Shown here one piece after another: positions 45,708-54,776 of a DNA stretch of 64,000 nucleotides; within the stretch, counting starts at the first letter, position 1; each line of letters starts with the position of its first letter. Source of the DNA: Actinomadura violacea. GTDB taxonomy: Bacteria; Actinomycetota; Actinomycetes; Streptosporangiales; Streptosporangiaceae. Where the stretch lies: contig NZ_JAGEPF010000004.1 in the NCBI RefSeq assembly GCF_017573465.1, positions 248,001 to 312,000 of the forward strand, read 5' to 3'. Below the pieces are notes generated by a model. The model saw only the letters and a list, made by a program, of their open reading frames with translations. It ran no database searches and was not told the origin of the DNA. A program made the translations under genes and the position numbers.

Positions 45708-46697
45708 GTGCCGATAATCACCTCGCCGCAGGATTTCAATGTCGACGACCTTTACGTCGATCTACGCCGCGTCATCGACCGGCCGCTCTTCCTCAAATGC
45801 GAGGGATTCAATTTCGCCGGATCGGTGAAACTGAAGGCGGCGGCCGCGATGGTGGAGGCCGCGCAGCGCGAGGGCCTGCTCGCCCCGGGCTCGACGATCG
45901 TCGAGTCCTCGTCCGGCAACCTCGGCATCGCGCTCAGCCTGATCGCCGCCGACCGCGGCCTGCGGTTCGTCTGCGTCACCGACCCGCGCTGCAACCCCGC
46001 CTCGGTGCGGCTCATGCGCGCGCTCGGCGCGGAGGTCCGCGTCATCGCCGACAAGGACGCCAACGGCGGCTACCTCGGCGGCCGCATCAAGTACGTCCGG
46101 GAGCTGTGCGCGTCCGGCGGCGGGTACGTCTGGCTGAACCAGTACGCCAACCGCAACAACTGGCTCGCCCACTACCGCGGGACCGCGCCCGCGATCGACA
46201 AGCAGTTCCCCGACCTGGAGGTCCTCTTCGTCGGGGCCGGCACCACCGGCACCCTCATGGGCTGCGCCCGCTACTTCCGCGAGCACCGCCGGCCCGTCAC
46301 GATCGTGGCGGTCGACGCGGTCGGCTCGGTCACCTTCGGCGGCATCCCCGAGCGCCGCATGGTGCCCGGCCTCGGCACCAGCGCCAGGCCCGCGCTCGTC
46401 GACGAGTCCCTCATCGACGACGTCGTGCACGTCGCCGAGCCCGACACGATCCGCACCGTGCACGCCCTCGCCGCGCGCGGGTTCCTGTTCGGCGGCTCGA
46501 CCGGCACCGTCGTGTCCGGCGCGTCCCGCTGGCTGGACGCCAAGTACCCCGGCGAGCAGCCCGTCGCCGTCGCCATCGCGCCCGACCTCGGCGAACGCTA
46601 CCTCGACTCGCTCTACGACGAGGGCTGGCTCGGCGAGCACTTCGGCGACGTGCTCGCCGGCCTCGATCTCCCGGCCGCCGGTATCGTCGGCGTCTGA
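45708..46697 (+). CDS. sbnA: SbnA-like PLP enzyme, 2,3-diaminopropionate biosynthesis
   Basis: This fold-type II PLP protein of 329 residues belongs to the cysteine-synthase group. The Schiff-base lysine is about K41 in NFAGSVKLKAA, and the phosphate/substrate loop is ESSSGNLGIAL (66-76). In staphyloferrin B biosynthesis SbnA joins O-phosphoserine and glutamate to give N-(1-amino-1-carboxy-2-ethyl)glutamate, which SbnB then oxidises to Dap. The GTG start at 45708 has AAAGGTGA upstream and gives the normal family length; the in-frame upstream extension lacks family sequence. The SbnB-like gene 37 bp downstream on the same strand supports the assignment. Confidence 0.88.
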   Translation: MPIITSPQDFNVDDLYVDLRRVIDRPLFLKCEGFNFAGSVKLKAAAAMVEAAQREGLLAPGSTIVESSSGNLGIALSLIAADRGLRFVCVTDPRCNPASVRLMRALGAEVRVIADKDANGGYLGGRIKYVRELCASGGGYVWLNQYANRNNWLAHYRGTAPAIDKQFPDLEVLFVGAGTTGTLMGCARYFREHRRPVTIVAVDAVGSVTFGGIPERRMVPGLGTSARPALVDESLIDDVVHVAEPDTIRTVHALAARGFLFGGSTGTVVSGASRWLDAKYPGEQPVAVAIAPDLGERYLDSLYDEGWLGEHFGDVLAGLDLPAAGIVGV

Positions 46698-46734
46698 TCA
46701 TCCCGAGCAGCGAGAAAAGGACACGGAGCTCCCC

Positions 46735-47760
46735 ATGACGCAGGCCCCCACGTTCGCCGTGATCTCCGGCGCCCAGGTGCACGACGCCGTCGCCGGACGC
46801 GAGGAGGAGGTCATCGGCATGGTCGAGGCCGCCTACCGGCTGCACGGGGAGGGGCTGACCGTCAACCCCGACTCCTACTTCCTGCGCTTCCCGGACCGGC
46901 CCGCCGACCGGATCATCGCGCTGCCCGCCTCGGTCAAGGGCGGCGTCGGCGTGCACGGCATCAAGTGGATCTCCAGCTTCCCCGGCAACGTCGCGAACGG
47001 CGTCCCCCGCGCGTCCGCGGTGCTGATCCTCAACGACGCCGAGACCGGCTACCCGTTCGCGTGCCTGGAGAGCTCCATCATCTCCGCCGCGCGGACCGCC
47101 GCGTCGGCGTCCCTCGCCGCCGCGACCCTCGCCGACAAGCGCGGCGACCGGCCCCGCCGGGTCGGCTTCATCGGCGTCGGCCTCATCGCCCGGTACATCC
47201 ACACCTACCTGGCGGGCAACGGCTTCGCGTTCGACGAGCTCGGCGTCCACGACCTGTCCCGCGAGCACGCCGAGGGCTTCAAGGGCTACCTGGAGCGGTC
47301 CGAGAAGGGCACCGTCACGATCCACGACTCGGCCGAGTCGCTGATCCGCTCGTCCGACCTGGTCGTCTTCGCGACCGTCGCCGGCGAGCCGCACGTCACC
47401 GACCCGGCCTGGTTCGCGCACAACCCGCTCGTCCTGCACGTGTCCCTGCGCGACCTCTCCCCCGAGATCATCCTGTCCGCCTACAACGTGGTGGACGACG
47501 TCGAGCACTGCATGAAGGCCAACACGTCCCCGCACCTGGCCGAGCAGAAGGTCGGGAACCGCGATTTCGTCGCCGGCACCCTCTACGACGTCCTCACCGG
47601 CGCCACCACCCCGCCCGCCGACAAGCCGGTCGTCTTCTCCCCGTTCGGCCTCGGCGTCCTCGACCTCGCGGTCGCCAAGTACGTCCACGACCAGGTCACC
47701 GCCGCCGGGAACCTGCACACGGTCCCCGGCTTCTTCCACGAGATGAAGCGCTACGGCTGA
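46735..47760 (+). CDS. sbnB: SbnB-like NAD-dependent oxidase, 2,3-diaminopropionate biosynthesis
   Basis: The protein has 341 residues and belongs to the ornithine-cyclodeaminase fold. The SbnB-type active-site stretch HGIKWISSFPGNVANGVPRASA, the segment SIISAARTAASASLAAA, and the NAD-binding motif GFIGVGLIARYIH are present. SbnB releases L-Dap and 2-oxoglutarate from the SbnA product. The ATG has GGAG 6 nt upstream. With SbnA it supplies Dap to the split adenylation domain, which makes this cluster's use of Dap a strong inference. A strong hairpin terminator follows the stop. Confidence 0.9.
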   Translation: MTQAPTFAVISGAQVHDAVAGREEEVIGMVEAAYRLHGEGLTVNPDSYFLRFPDRPADRIIALPASVKGGVGVHGIKWISSFPGNVANGVPRASAVLILNDAETGYPFACLESSIISAARTAASASLAAATLADKRGDRPRRVGFIGVGLIARYIHTYLAGNGFAFDELGVHDLSREHAEGFKGYLERSEKGTVTIHDSAESLIRSSDLVVFATVAGEPHVTDPAWFAHNPLVLHVSLRDLSPEIILSAYNVVDDVEHCMKANTSPHLAEQKVGNRDFVAGTLYDVLTGATTPPADKPVVFSPFGLGVLDLAVAKYVHDQVTAAGNLHTVPGFFHEMKRYG

Positions 47761-47770
47761 CGCCTCGCCT

Positions 47771-47805
47771 CAGGTGGGACGCCCGCCCGCGCGGCGTCCC
47801 ACCTG
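47771..47805. terminator. Bidirectional hairpin terminator after sbnB
   Basis: The perfect 13-bp stem CAGGTGGGACGCC (47771-47783) / GGCGTCCCACCTG (47793-47805) has a 9-nt loop. It lies between convergent sbnB and the Uma2 gene and marks the right edge of the NRPS cluster. Confidence 0.8.
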
Positions 47806-47806
47806 G

Positions 47807-48391
47807 TCACGCGAACTCGGCCGTGTCCAGCTCGATTCCGAACGGCTCCGGCAGCGAGATCGCCTTCCCGAACGGCACCCGGTCGCTGAACTCGTAGTCC
47901 TTGCCGTCAGGTCCGCTGAACAGGGTCACCCTCTGCTCCTGGCGGTCCACCAGCAGGTAGAGCGGGATACCTGCGCGTGCGTAGCCGTACCGCTTGGCCT
48001 CCCGGTCCAGCTCCGGCCGGGAGGACGTCACCTCGACCACCATCGCGACACCGTCCGGCTCGACGGGCATCCACGAAGGTGCGCCCCGCAGGAGGCCCAG
48101 ATCAGCGGGGGCGAACGTGGCATCCGGGATCACGTGGCTCTTCGGATGCGGGCCACCGGACGGCACCACCAGGCCCTTGTGCCCGGAGAAGTCGAATTCG
48201 GTGGCACTGTGCCTCAGTACCTGGGCAACGATCTTCGAGATGCACAGCTCGTGGTCGCCTACGGGGGGTGGGGTCACGACGATCTCTCCGTCGACGAGTT
48301 CGGCTCGATATCCATCCGGGAGGTCGAGGGACAGGAAGTCGTTCAGGAGGATGTCCTCCTGAGTCCGGGGCTCATGAACCATCGTCGTCAT
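47807..48391 (-). CDS. Uma2-family (DUF820) PD-(D/E)XK endonuclease-like protein
   Basis: The protein has 194 residues. The restriction-endonuclease-like core shows YRAELVDGEIVVTPPP, the acidic PDATF and the strand MVVEVTSSRPELDREAKRYGYARAG, the usual Uma2 active-site arrangement. These proteins are abundant in actinobacteria and cyanobacteria and have no agreed role. The ATG has AAAGGAG 7 nt upstream. The gene is convergent with sbnB and not part of the peptide cluster. Confidence 0.85.
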   Translation of the reverse strand: MTTMVHEPRTQEDILLNDFLSLDLPDGYRAELVDGEIVVTPPPVGDHELCISKIVAQVLRHSATEFDFSGHKGLVVPSGGPHPKSHVIPDATFAPADLGLLRGAPSWMPVEPDGVAMVVEVTSSRPELDREAKRYGYARAGIPLYLLVDRQEQRVTLFSGPDGKDYEFSDRVPFGKAISLPEPFGIELDTAEFA

Positions 48392-48553
48392 GCCCTGCTC
48401 CTTTCCTCGCGAGCGAGTATATGAGCGGAGCGCCACCCTTCGCATACAGATCGTAGTCAACGGTGCGTTCGTCCTCAGCCTACGGTTCCCGTGCGCCGGC
48501 GTCCGCATACTCACCGGGCAAATAGATCGGCGGGGAGCGGGCACGTTCTCGTC

Positions 48554-48796
48554 ATGGACGAGCGAGACGATCCGCGTGGGGACGTTCAGGAGCTGAGCGA
48601 CTTCGAGCTGGGGGTGTACGAGACCGTGGCGGAGATCGACGTCGAGGGCCGCGCGGCGGACTTCGAGACGATCGAGGAGCTGATGGAGGCGCCCGAAGAG
48701 GATCTCTGGGCGGCGCTGGGCCATCTGGTGTCGGTCAACCACCTGCACTCCACCCCGAAGGGGTACGTCCTGGGCCCGCACGACTGGGACGCGTAG
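48554..48796 (+). CDS. Small hypothetical protein (80 aa)
   Basis: An acidic protein with helices ELGVYETVAEI, ETIEELMEAPEEDLWAALGHLV and a short C-terminal turn STPKGYVLGP. This could be a small winged-helix-like fold. I do not recognise a family. The start is ATG 48554; GGGGAG lies 15 nt upstream, so initiation is uncertain. Confidence 0.55.
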   Translation: MDERDDPRGDVQELSDFELGVYETVAEIDVEGRAADFETIEELMEAPEEDLWAALGHLVSVNHLHSTPKGYVLGPHDWDA

Positions 48797-48909
48797 CCGC
48801 CGACCTGGGCGGGGGACGTCCCGGTGAGCGGGAGCGGGTGGACCCGGGCGGGTGCGGGACGGAAGTATGGTCCACTGCCGTACACGTGCCGGGTCAGGGA
48901 GGCCGCCGG

Positions 48910-50001
48910 ATGGAGCTCGTCGTCACCGAGGAACAGCGGGAGCTGCGCGACGCGCTGCGGCGGTTCTTCGCCGACCGGTCGCCGTCCGCCGAGGTGCGGC
49001 GGCTGATGGAGACGGCCGAGGGCTACGACCCGAAGATGTGGGCGCAGATGGCCGAGCAGCTCGGGCTGCAGGGCCTCGCGGTGCCCGAGGAGCACGGCGG
49101 CGCGGGCTTCGGCGTGCGGGAGTTGGCCGTCGTGTTCGAGGAGATGGGGCGGGCGGTCGTGTGCGCGCCGTTCCTCGCGACGATCACGGCGGCGGCGGCG
49201 CTGCAGGCCGGGGACGGCGGGCACGACCTGCTGCCCGGCATCGCGGACGGCTCGACGATCGCGACGCTCGCCGTCGCGGAGGACGCCGGGAGCTGGGACG
49301 TCGGCGCCGTGGAGGCGCGGGTCGAGGGCGGTGTCCTGCGCGGCACCAAGAGCTTCGTGCTGGACGGGTGCCTCGCCGGGCTGCTCCTCGTGGCGGCCCG
49401 CGACGGCGACGAGGTCGGGCTGTACGCGGTGGACGCCGGCGCCGAAGGCGTGACCCGGACGTCCATGCCGACGCTCGACCAGACGCGCAAGCTGGCGCGG
49501 ATCGGGTTCGACGGGGCCCCGGCACGCAAGGTCGGCGGCGCGGACGCGATCCGGCACGCCCTCGACGTCGCGGCGGTGGCGCTGGCGGCCGAGCAGCTCG
49601 GCGGCGCGCAGCGGACGCTGGACATGACGGTCGAGTACGCGAAGGTGCGGCACCAGTTCGGCCGGCCGATCGGGTCGTTCCAGGCGATCAAGCACCGGTG
49701 CGCGGACATGTTCGTGCTGGTGGAGTCGGCGCGGTCGGCGGTGCTGAACGCGTCGGCGGCCGCCGACGAGGCCCCGGAGGAGCTGCCGCACGCGGCGGCG
49801 CTGGCGAAGGCGTACTGCTCGGACGCGTTCTTCCACACCGCGGGCGAGGCGATCCAGCTGCACGGCGGCATCGGGTTCACCTGGGAGCACGACGCGCACC
49901 TGTACTTCAAGCGGGCGCAGGGGTCCCGGCAGCTGTTCGGGGCGCCGGACGCGCACCGCGAGCGCCTCGCCGCGCTCGCCGGCATCACGGGTGCAGCCTG
50001 A
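48910..50001 (+). CDS. Acyl-CoA dehydrogenase family protein
   Basis: The protein has 363 residues and resembles the FadE-type subunits of actinobacterial steroid or lipid degradation, with N-terminal helices (EEQRELRDALRRFFADR) and VPEEHGGAGFG. The C-terminal QLHGGIGFTWEHD provides the FAD-binding and catalytic glutamate region, and VEYAKVRHQFGRPIGSFQAIKH is characteristic. Many such subunits work as alpha2beta2 pairs; no partner is adjacent. ATG 48910 has GGGAGG about 8 nt upstream. The 3' end overlaps the convergent DUF2000 gene by 17 bp. Confidence 0.9.
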   Translation: MELVVTEEQRELRDALRRFFADRSPSAEVRRLMETAEGYDPKMWAQMAEQLGLQGLAVPEEHGGAGFGVRELAVVFEEMGRAVVCAPFLATITAAAALQAGDGGHDLLPGIADGSTIATLAVAEDAGSWDVGAVEARVEGGVLRGTKSFVLDGCLAGLLLVAARDGDEVGLYAVDAGAEGVTRTSMPTLDQTRKLARIGFDGAPARKVGGADAIRHALDVAAVALAAEQLGGAQRTLDMTVEYAKVRHQFGRPIGSFQAIKHRCADMFVLVESARSAVLNASAAADEAPEELPHAAALAKAYCSDAFFHTAGEAIQLHGGIGFTWEHDAHLYFKRAQGSRQLFGAPDAHRERLAALAGITGAA

Positions 50002-50395
50002 GCCCCTTCAGGGCCTTGTCCACGCCGTTCTTCGGGCCGTGGGCGGCGAACCCGACGAGCGGCATGTCCTCGGCGGTGACGGCGCGGACGGTGGCGCGGT
50101 TGGCCTCGTCGTGGCCGGTCTTGAACATGTCCTCGATGTAGACGGCGACGTCCATCCCGCGGGCGAGGGCCCGCGCGTGGGCGGCCCTGATGGCCTCGGC
50201 ATCGGCCTCGTAGACGAGGACGGGCTGGCGGAACATCGCGAGGTAGGCGTTGCCGGAGGCGTCCTCGTAGGGGTCGCCGATGACGCCGGGCACTCCCCCG
50301 GCCACGGCGCTCGCCAGGAACGCGGTGACGTTGAGCCGCTGCCAGGCGGCCAGGTCGTCGCGGACCACGATGCCGATCTTGGTGTCGAAGCGCAT
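49985..50395 (-). CDS. DUF2000 family protein
   Basis: The protein has 136 residues and looks like DUF2000, a small alpha/beta family related to the peptidyl-tRNA hydrolase II fold: DTKIGIVVRDDLAAWQRLNV, ASAVAGGVPGVIGDPYEDASG and YIEDMFKTGHDEANRA. Molecular function is not established. It is divergent from the AraC regulator, which may control it. Confidence 0.8.
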   Translation of the reverse strand: MRFDTKIGIVVRDDLAAWQRLNVTAFLASAVAGGVPGVIGDPYEDASGNAYLAMFRQPVLVYEADAEAIRAAHARALARGMDVAVYIEDMFKTGHDEANRATVRAVTAEDMPLVGFAAHGPKNGVDKALKGLRLHP

Positions 50396-50470
50396 GCCGT
50401 CCAGGCTGGCGGGACGGACGGGCGGCGGTCTTGAACGCTCGTGCGCCCAGAAGCAGGCCAGACTGGAACC

Positions 50471-51277
50471 GTGGACTGGAGCAGGTACTGGCGGTCGCCC
50501 GACCGCCCGCTGGAGGCGATGCACGCGCACTTCGAGCGGCACGCCTACCACCGGCACAGCCACGAGACGTACTCGTTCGGCGTGACCGAGGACGGCTATC
50601 AGGCGTTCAAGTGCCGGGGCGGCGCCCATACGAGCGCCGCCGGGATGGTCATCGCGTTCAACCCGGACGACCCGCACGACGGCCGTCCGGCGGACGCGCT
50701 GGGCTTCACCTACCGGATCGTGCACATCGGCCCGGAGCTGGTGGCGGGGGTGCTGGCCGACATCGGGGGGCGTCCGGCGGGGCTCCCGCTGTTCGAGGCG
50801 CCGGTGGTCGGCGATCCCGTCCTCGCCCGGAGCCTGCGGGCCCTGCACGGCGCGCTGCTCGGCGGGGCGCCCGCGCTGCGCCGGGACGAGCTGCTCACCG
50901 CGGCGGTCGGCGCGATGGTGAACCGGGCCGCGTCCGGGCGGCTGCGCGTCGGGCCGTCGTCCGGCGCCGCGGCGCGGGCCCGGCGCCGTCTGGAGGAGCG
51001 CTACCTGGACGACGTCGGGGCGGACGAGCTGGCCGAGGCGGCGGGGTGCAGCAGGTTCGCGCTGTACCGGGCGTTCCGGCGGGCGTACGGGATGGCGCCG
51101 AGCGACTACCAGCGGCAGTTGCGGCTGCGGGCGGCGCGGGTCCGGCTGGCGCGCGGCGAGCCGATCGGGGAGGTCGCGGCGGCGACGGGGTTCGCCGACC
51201 AGAGCCATCTGACGCGCTGGTTCGTCCGCTGCTACGCGATGACGCCGGGGAAGTATCGTGCCGCCTGCGGCGATTGA
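50471..51277 (+). CDS. AraC-family transcriptional regulator
   Basis: The protein has 268 residues. The N-terminal cupin ligand domain (HAYHRHSHETYSFGV, GMVIAFNPDDPH) is followed by a C-terminal double helix-turn-helix (DELAEAAGCSRFALYRAFRR, then GEVAAATGFADQSHLTRWFVR, ending MTPGKYR). The GTG at 50471 gives the usual N-terminus; an in-frame GTG at 50441 would add 10 residues. It is divergent from the DUF2000 gene and directly followed by an ADP-ribosylglycohydrolase gene 6 bp downstream. Confidence 0.9.
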   Translation: MDWSRYWRSPDRPLEAMHAHFERHAYHRHSHETYSFGVTEDGYQAFKCRGGAHTSAAGMVIAFNPDDPHDGRPADALGFTYRIVHIGPELVAGVLADIGGRPAGLPLFEAPVVGDPVLARSLRALHGALLGGAPALRRDELLTAAVGAMVNRAASGRLRVGPSSGAAARARRRLEERYLDDVGADELAEAAGCSRFALYRAFRRAYGMAPSDYQRQLRLRAARVRLARGEPIGEVAAATGFADQSHLTRWFVRCYAMTPGKYRAACGD

Positions 51278-51283
51278 GGAAGA

Positions 51284-52291
51284 ATGTCGCCCATGATGCG
51301 GGCGAGCGGTGCGATGTTCGGGCTGGCGTACGGGGACGCGCTGGGCGCGCCCACCGAGTTCCTCACCATGAAGCAGATCGGGCGGCGCTTCGGTGAGCAC
51401 GGTCCGACGCAGCTGAACGGCGATCCGGCGCTCGTCACCGACGACACCCAGATGGCGATCGCGGTCGGGCTCGCCCTGCTGGACGCCCTGGCGAACCCGC
51501 CGTTCACCGCCGACCTGGTCGCGCCGATGTGGCGGCGGCGGTTCGTGGACTGGCTGAACAGCCCCGACAACAACCGCGCTCCGGGGCACACGTGCCTGCG
51601 GGCCTGCCGTGGCCTCGCGGCCGGTCGGCCGTGGGTGGAGGCGACCGTCGCGGGTTCCAAGGGCTGCGGTGCGAACATGCGCGTGGCGCCGGTCGGCCTC
51701 GCGCCGGGCCTGACGGACGAGACGCGCGCCGGTGCGTCGCAGCTGCAGGCGGCGATGACGCACGGGCATCCGACCGGCCTGGCGGCGAGCGAGCTGACGG
51801 CGTTCGCCGTCCGGTGGCTGGCCGACGGCATGGCGCCCGCGGACCTGCCCGCCGCGCTGCGCGACCGCTGCCACGGGCAGCGGACCGCCTACCACGAGCG
51901 GTGGCTCGGCACGCTGTGGCAGCAGCCCGGCATGGACGCGCCGGAGACGTTCATCGCGCGTGGCTGGGACGAGTGCCTGGACGTCCTCGACCGGCTGGAC
52001 GCGGCGCTGGCCCGCGCCGACCGCGCGTCCGACCCGTGCGAGATCACCGGTGCCGGCTGGTGCGCGGAGGAGGCCCTCGCCACCGGGCTGCTGTGCTTCC
52101 TGCTGTTCCCGGACGAACCCGTCGAGGCGATCTGGCGCGGTGCGGCGAGCTCCGGCGACTCCGACTCGATCGCGTGCCTGGCGGGCGCGTTCGCGGGCGC
52201 GCACCTCGGCATGGACGCCTGGCCGGGCGAGTGGGCCGGGCGGATCGAGTACGCGGACGAGCTGGCCCGGATCGGGTCCGCCTGGGACTAG
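51284..52291 (+). CDS. ADP-ribosylglycohydrolase family protein (DraG-like)
   Basis: The protein has 335 residues. Signature motifs are GLAYGDALGAPTEF near the N-terminus, VTDDTQMAIAVG (metal-binding aspartates), and SSGDSDSIACLAGAFAGAHLG near the C-terminus, the classic two-Mg arrangement. These enzymes remove ADP-ribose from protein side chains or nucleic acids. No ADP-ribosyltransferase or toxin partner is visible nearby. GAGGAAG precedes the ATG at 51284. Confidence 0.9.
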   Translation: MSPMMRASGAMFGLAYGDALGAPTEFLTMKQIGRRFGEHGPTQLNGDPALVTDDTQMAIAVGLALLDALANPPFTADLVAPMWRRRFVDWLNSPDNNRAPGHTCLRACRGLAAGRPWVEATVAGSKGCGANMRVAPVGLAPGLTDETRAGASQLQAAMTHGHPTGLAASELTAFAVRWLADGMAPADLPAALRDRCHGQRTAYHERWLGTLWQQPGMDAPETFIARGWDECLDVLDRLDAALARADRASDPCEITGAGWCAEEALATGLLCFLLFPDEPVEAIWRGAASSGDSDSIACLAGAFAGAHLGMDAWPGEWAGRIEYADELARIGSAWD

Positions 52292-52327
52292 GCCGCCGGC
52301 GGCCTGAGCATCCCCCAGTGAAGAGGC

Positions 52328-52356
52328 TTGACGTCACGCGACCCGAAAGCTAATCT
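52328..52356 (+). promoter_or_regulatory. Sigma-70-type promoter for the alpha/beta hydrolase
   Basis: The -35 TTGACG (52328-52333), a 17-bp spacer and the -10 TAATCT (52351-52356) sit 39 bp before the ATG. This is the best consensus match noticed in the window. Confidence 0.65.
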
Positions 52357-52394
52357 CCTTAGCCATAGGGCTACACGGAACAACGGAGCGCGTG

Positions 52395-53195
52395 ATGAGC
52401 GACCAGACGCAGTACCTCGACCTTCCCGGCGGGCGCCTCGCCTACGACGACGAGGGCGACGGTCCGCTCATCGTGTGCCTGCCGTCCATGCTCGACCTGC
52501 GGTCGCAGTTCCGGTTCCTCAGGCCGCGGCTGCTCGAGGCCGGGTACCGGGTCGTCACCGTCGACCAGCGCGGGATGGGCGAGAGCAGCGCGGCCTGGCC
52601 CGAGTACGGCAGCACGCCGCTGGCGCACGACCTGATGGCGCTGCTGCGGCACCTCGACGCCGGGCCGGCCCTGGTCTACGGCTGCTCGAACGGGGCGGCG
52701 GCCGCCGTCTACGCCGCCGCCGAGGCGCCCGAGCTGGTCAAGGGCCTGGTGCTGGCGGCGCCGTTCGTCCGCAACGCACAGGCCGGCCTGGCCATGAAGC
52801 TGACGATGTCGCTCTTCCGCATCCCCGGCCTGGCGCTGCCGCTGTACATGTCGTACTACCCGAAGTGGGAGCCGAAGCGCCCCGCGGACTTCGACGAGCA
52901 CGCGGCGCTGCTGAAGGCCAACTTCAAGGAGCCGGGACGCGGCAAGGTCATCGCGTCGTACATGGGCATGTCGCATGACGAGGCCGAGGCGCGGCTGGAC
53001 AAGGTCACCGCCCCGGTCCTGGTCATCATGGGCACCGCCGACGTCGACTGGCCCGACCCGGCCGCCGAGGCGCGGTGGGTGGCCGGACGGCTCGACGGCG
53101 AGGTGGTCATGCTGGACGGCGCCGGGCACCACCCGCACGTGGAGTTCCCCGCCGAGATCACCGACGCCGTCCGCGCGTTCGACGCCGGCCTCTAA
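52395..53195 (+). CDS. Alpha/beta hydrolase
   Basis: The protein has 266 residues. The nucleophile motif is GCSNGAA, the acid is in MGTADVDWPDP, and the histidine is in GAGHHPHVEF. The sequence DQRGMGES is typical of esterases and epoxide or lactone hydrolases. Substrate unknown. ATG 52395 is chosen over GTG 52392 because CGGAG lies 6 nt upstream. It is monocistronic, with a clear promoter at 52328-52356, and overlaps the convergent PPOX gene by 4 bp. Confidence 0.85.
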   Translation: MSDQTQYLDLPGGRLAYDDEGDGPLIVCLPSMLDLRSQFRFLRPRLLEAGYRVVTVDQRGMGESSAAWPEYGSTPLAHDLMALLRHLDAGPALVYGCSNGAAAAVYAAAEAPELVKGLVLAAPFVRNAQAGLAMKLTMSLFRIPGLALPLYMSYYPKWEPKRPADFDEHAALLKANFKEPGRGKVIASYMGMSHDEAEARLDKVTAPVLVIMGTADVDWPDPAAEARWVAGRLDGEVVMLDGAGHHPHVEFPAEITDAVRAFDAGL

Positions 53196-53614
53196 GGCGC
53201 GGCGGTCCAGCCCGTCCAGGCGTCGATGGTGATCGCGATGACCGGGCCCTCGGGCGGGCGGTCCCGGTACTGGGCATAGCGGGCGGCGAGGAGCCGGACG
53301 GGTTCGGCGCGGCGCGCGTCGTCCTCGACCACGGCGGCGTGGCCGTCGACGCGGACCCACCAGAGCCGGTCCCAGTCGTCCTCGTAGTGGTCGGCGAGCA
53401 GGGCGACGCGCGGGTTGGCGCGGACGTTCGCCAGCCGCCGCAGGTCGCGCGTGCTCTTCGGCTTGTGGTCGACGGCGGTGTAGACCGACCCGCGGTGCAC
53501 GGCGAACGTGACGGGCACCAGGTGCGGGCGGCCGTCCTCCCCGACGGTCGCGAGCCGGGCGACGGGGACGCTCGCGAGCAGCCGGCGCGCGTCGTCCGGT
53601 GAGAGCTTGGGCAC
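53192..53614 (-). CDS. PPOX-class F420-dependent enzyme (split-barrel)
   Basis: The protein has 140 residues and matches the small actinobacterial PPOX/F420 family: VARLATVGEDGRPHLVPVTFAV, YTAVDHKPKSTRDLRRLANVRANPRV and LADHYEDDWDRLWWVRVDG. These bind F420 (less often FMN or haem) and reduce a variety of substrates. The start codon is GTG. The gene is convergent with the alpha/beta hydrolase. Confidence 0.88.
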   Translation of the reverse strand: MPKLSPDDARRLLASVPVARLATVGEDGRPHLVPVTFAVHRGSVYTAVDHKPKSTRDLRRLANVRANPRVALLADHYEDDWDRLWWVRVDGHAAVVEDDARRAEPVRLLAARYAQYRDRPPEGPVIAITIDAWTGWTAAP

Positions 53615-53726
53615 GGGGTGCAGCCTGTCACGGCGCGGCGGCGGTTCCCAGGCTCCCCCGCGCGGGCGAGGCGGATCACTCGCGGGCGGGAGGCCCGCGG
53701 GGGCGCCGCCCGGAAGGCTCGGACGC

Positions 53727-54776
53727 GTGGAAGCGATCTTCAGACGGTGGCCGGCGTGGGCCGGGTACGCGGGCGGTGCGTGGGCGGCGGGCGCCGCGGT
53801 GCTCGCCCTCTACTGGGGCGCCGGCGGGACGGCCGGGTATCCGCTGCGGGACGTGCGGGGCGCGCACGCGGCGGCGTGGCCGATCGGGGCGGTCCTGCTG
53901 GTCGGCGGGATCATGGCGGTGTCGAGCGTCCGCGAGACCGGGCGGCTCATGCCGCGCTCGTGGCCGCTCGCGGCGCTCTGGGCGGCCTGCGCGGTGGCGG
54001 GCGCAGGCACGTTCGGGATCGTCATGAGCGCGCTCCAGCTGCTGTTCACCGGGACGGTGGACGACTGGCCGGTGTTCGGCGTCGAGGCGTCCTGCGCGGT
54101 CGGTGCGGCCCTGCTCGCGGGGGCGGCCGTGGCGTTCCGGCGCCGGACCGAAGGGGCGTGCGCGCGCTGCGGCCGCGTGCACGCCGGGACGGGCGCCGCG
54201 AAGGCTCCGGCGCCGGTGACGGACGCGCCGCGCGGCGTCCGTCGGGCGGCGTGGGCGGGCGTGCTGGCGTTCGTGCCGTACATGGCGATGAAGACGACGT
54301 GGGCGTTCGGCGGGACGTTCGCGGGGATCCCGGGCGACGAGGTCGTCGCGGAGTTCCGCCGCGACGGCGCGTCCGGGCTCATCCTCACGCTGGAGAGGTA
54401 CGGGCTGGACTTCACCACGCTGTCGGCGCTCGCCGGGATCTTCCTGCTGCTGGGGCTGACGCACCGGTGGGGGCAGGTGTTCCCGCGCTGGGCGCCGCCG
54501 CTCACCGGGCGCCGGGTGCCGCGCTGGCTGCCGCTCGTCCCCGCCTGGCTGGGGGCGGCGACGCTCGGTCCGTACGGGGTCGTCGGGACGTTCGCCTACC
54601 TGCTGCCGATCGCCGCCGGTCTGCGGGACCTCCCGCACGACGGGCTCATGGGCGGATGGTCCGGGTGGACGGTCGCGGCGTGCGGGATCGGCGCGTTCGG
54701 CGTCTACGGGATCGCGCTCGGCGCCGCCGCGCTGTCCTACCAGCGCCGCACCCGGCCGAGATGCGTCAGTCCTTGA
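53727..54776 (+). CDS. Polytopic membrane protein, function unknown
   Basis: The protein has 349 residues with about eight hydrophobic helices and a cytoplasmic-looking CARCGRVH cysteine pair in the loop after the fourth helix. No known transporter or enzyme motif is seen. GTG 53727 has GGAAGG about 9 nt upstream. The 3' end overlaps the convergent enoyl-CoA hydratase gene by 11 bp. Confidence 0.75.
   Translation: MEAIFRRWPAWAGYAGGAWAAGAAVLALYWGAGGTAGYPLRDVRGAHAAAWPIGAVLLVGGIMAVSSVRETGRLMPRSWPLAALWAACAVAGAGTFGIVMSALQLLFTGTVDDWPVFGVEASCAVGAALLAGAAVAFRRRTEGACARCGRVHAGTGAAKAPAPVTDAPRGVRRAAWAGVLAFVPYMAMKTTWAFGGTFAGIPGDEVVAEFRRDGASGLILTLERYGLDFTTLSALAGIFLLLGLTHRWGQVFPRWAPPLTGRRVPRWLPLVPAWLGAATLGPYGVVGTFAYLLPIAAGLRDLPHDGLMGGWSGWTVAACGIGAFGVYGIALGAAALSYQRRTRPRCVSP

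Noticed and set aside
47807..48391. Transposase or toxin role for the Uma2-family gene
   Set aside because: No terminal repeats, partner antitoxin or target duplication is visible; Uma2 genes are common and of unknown role.
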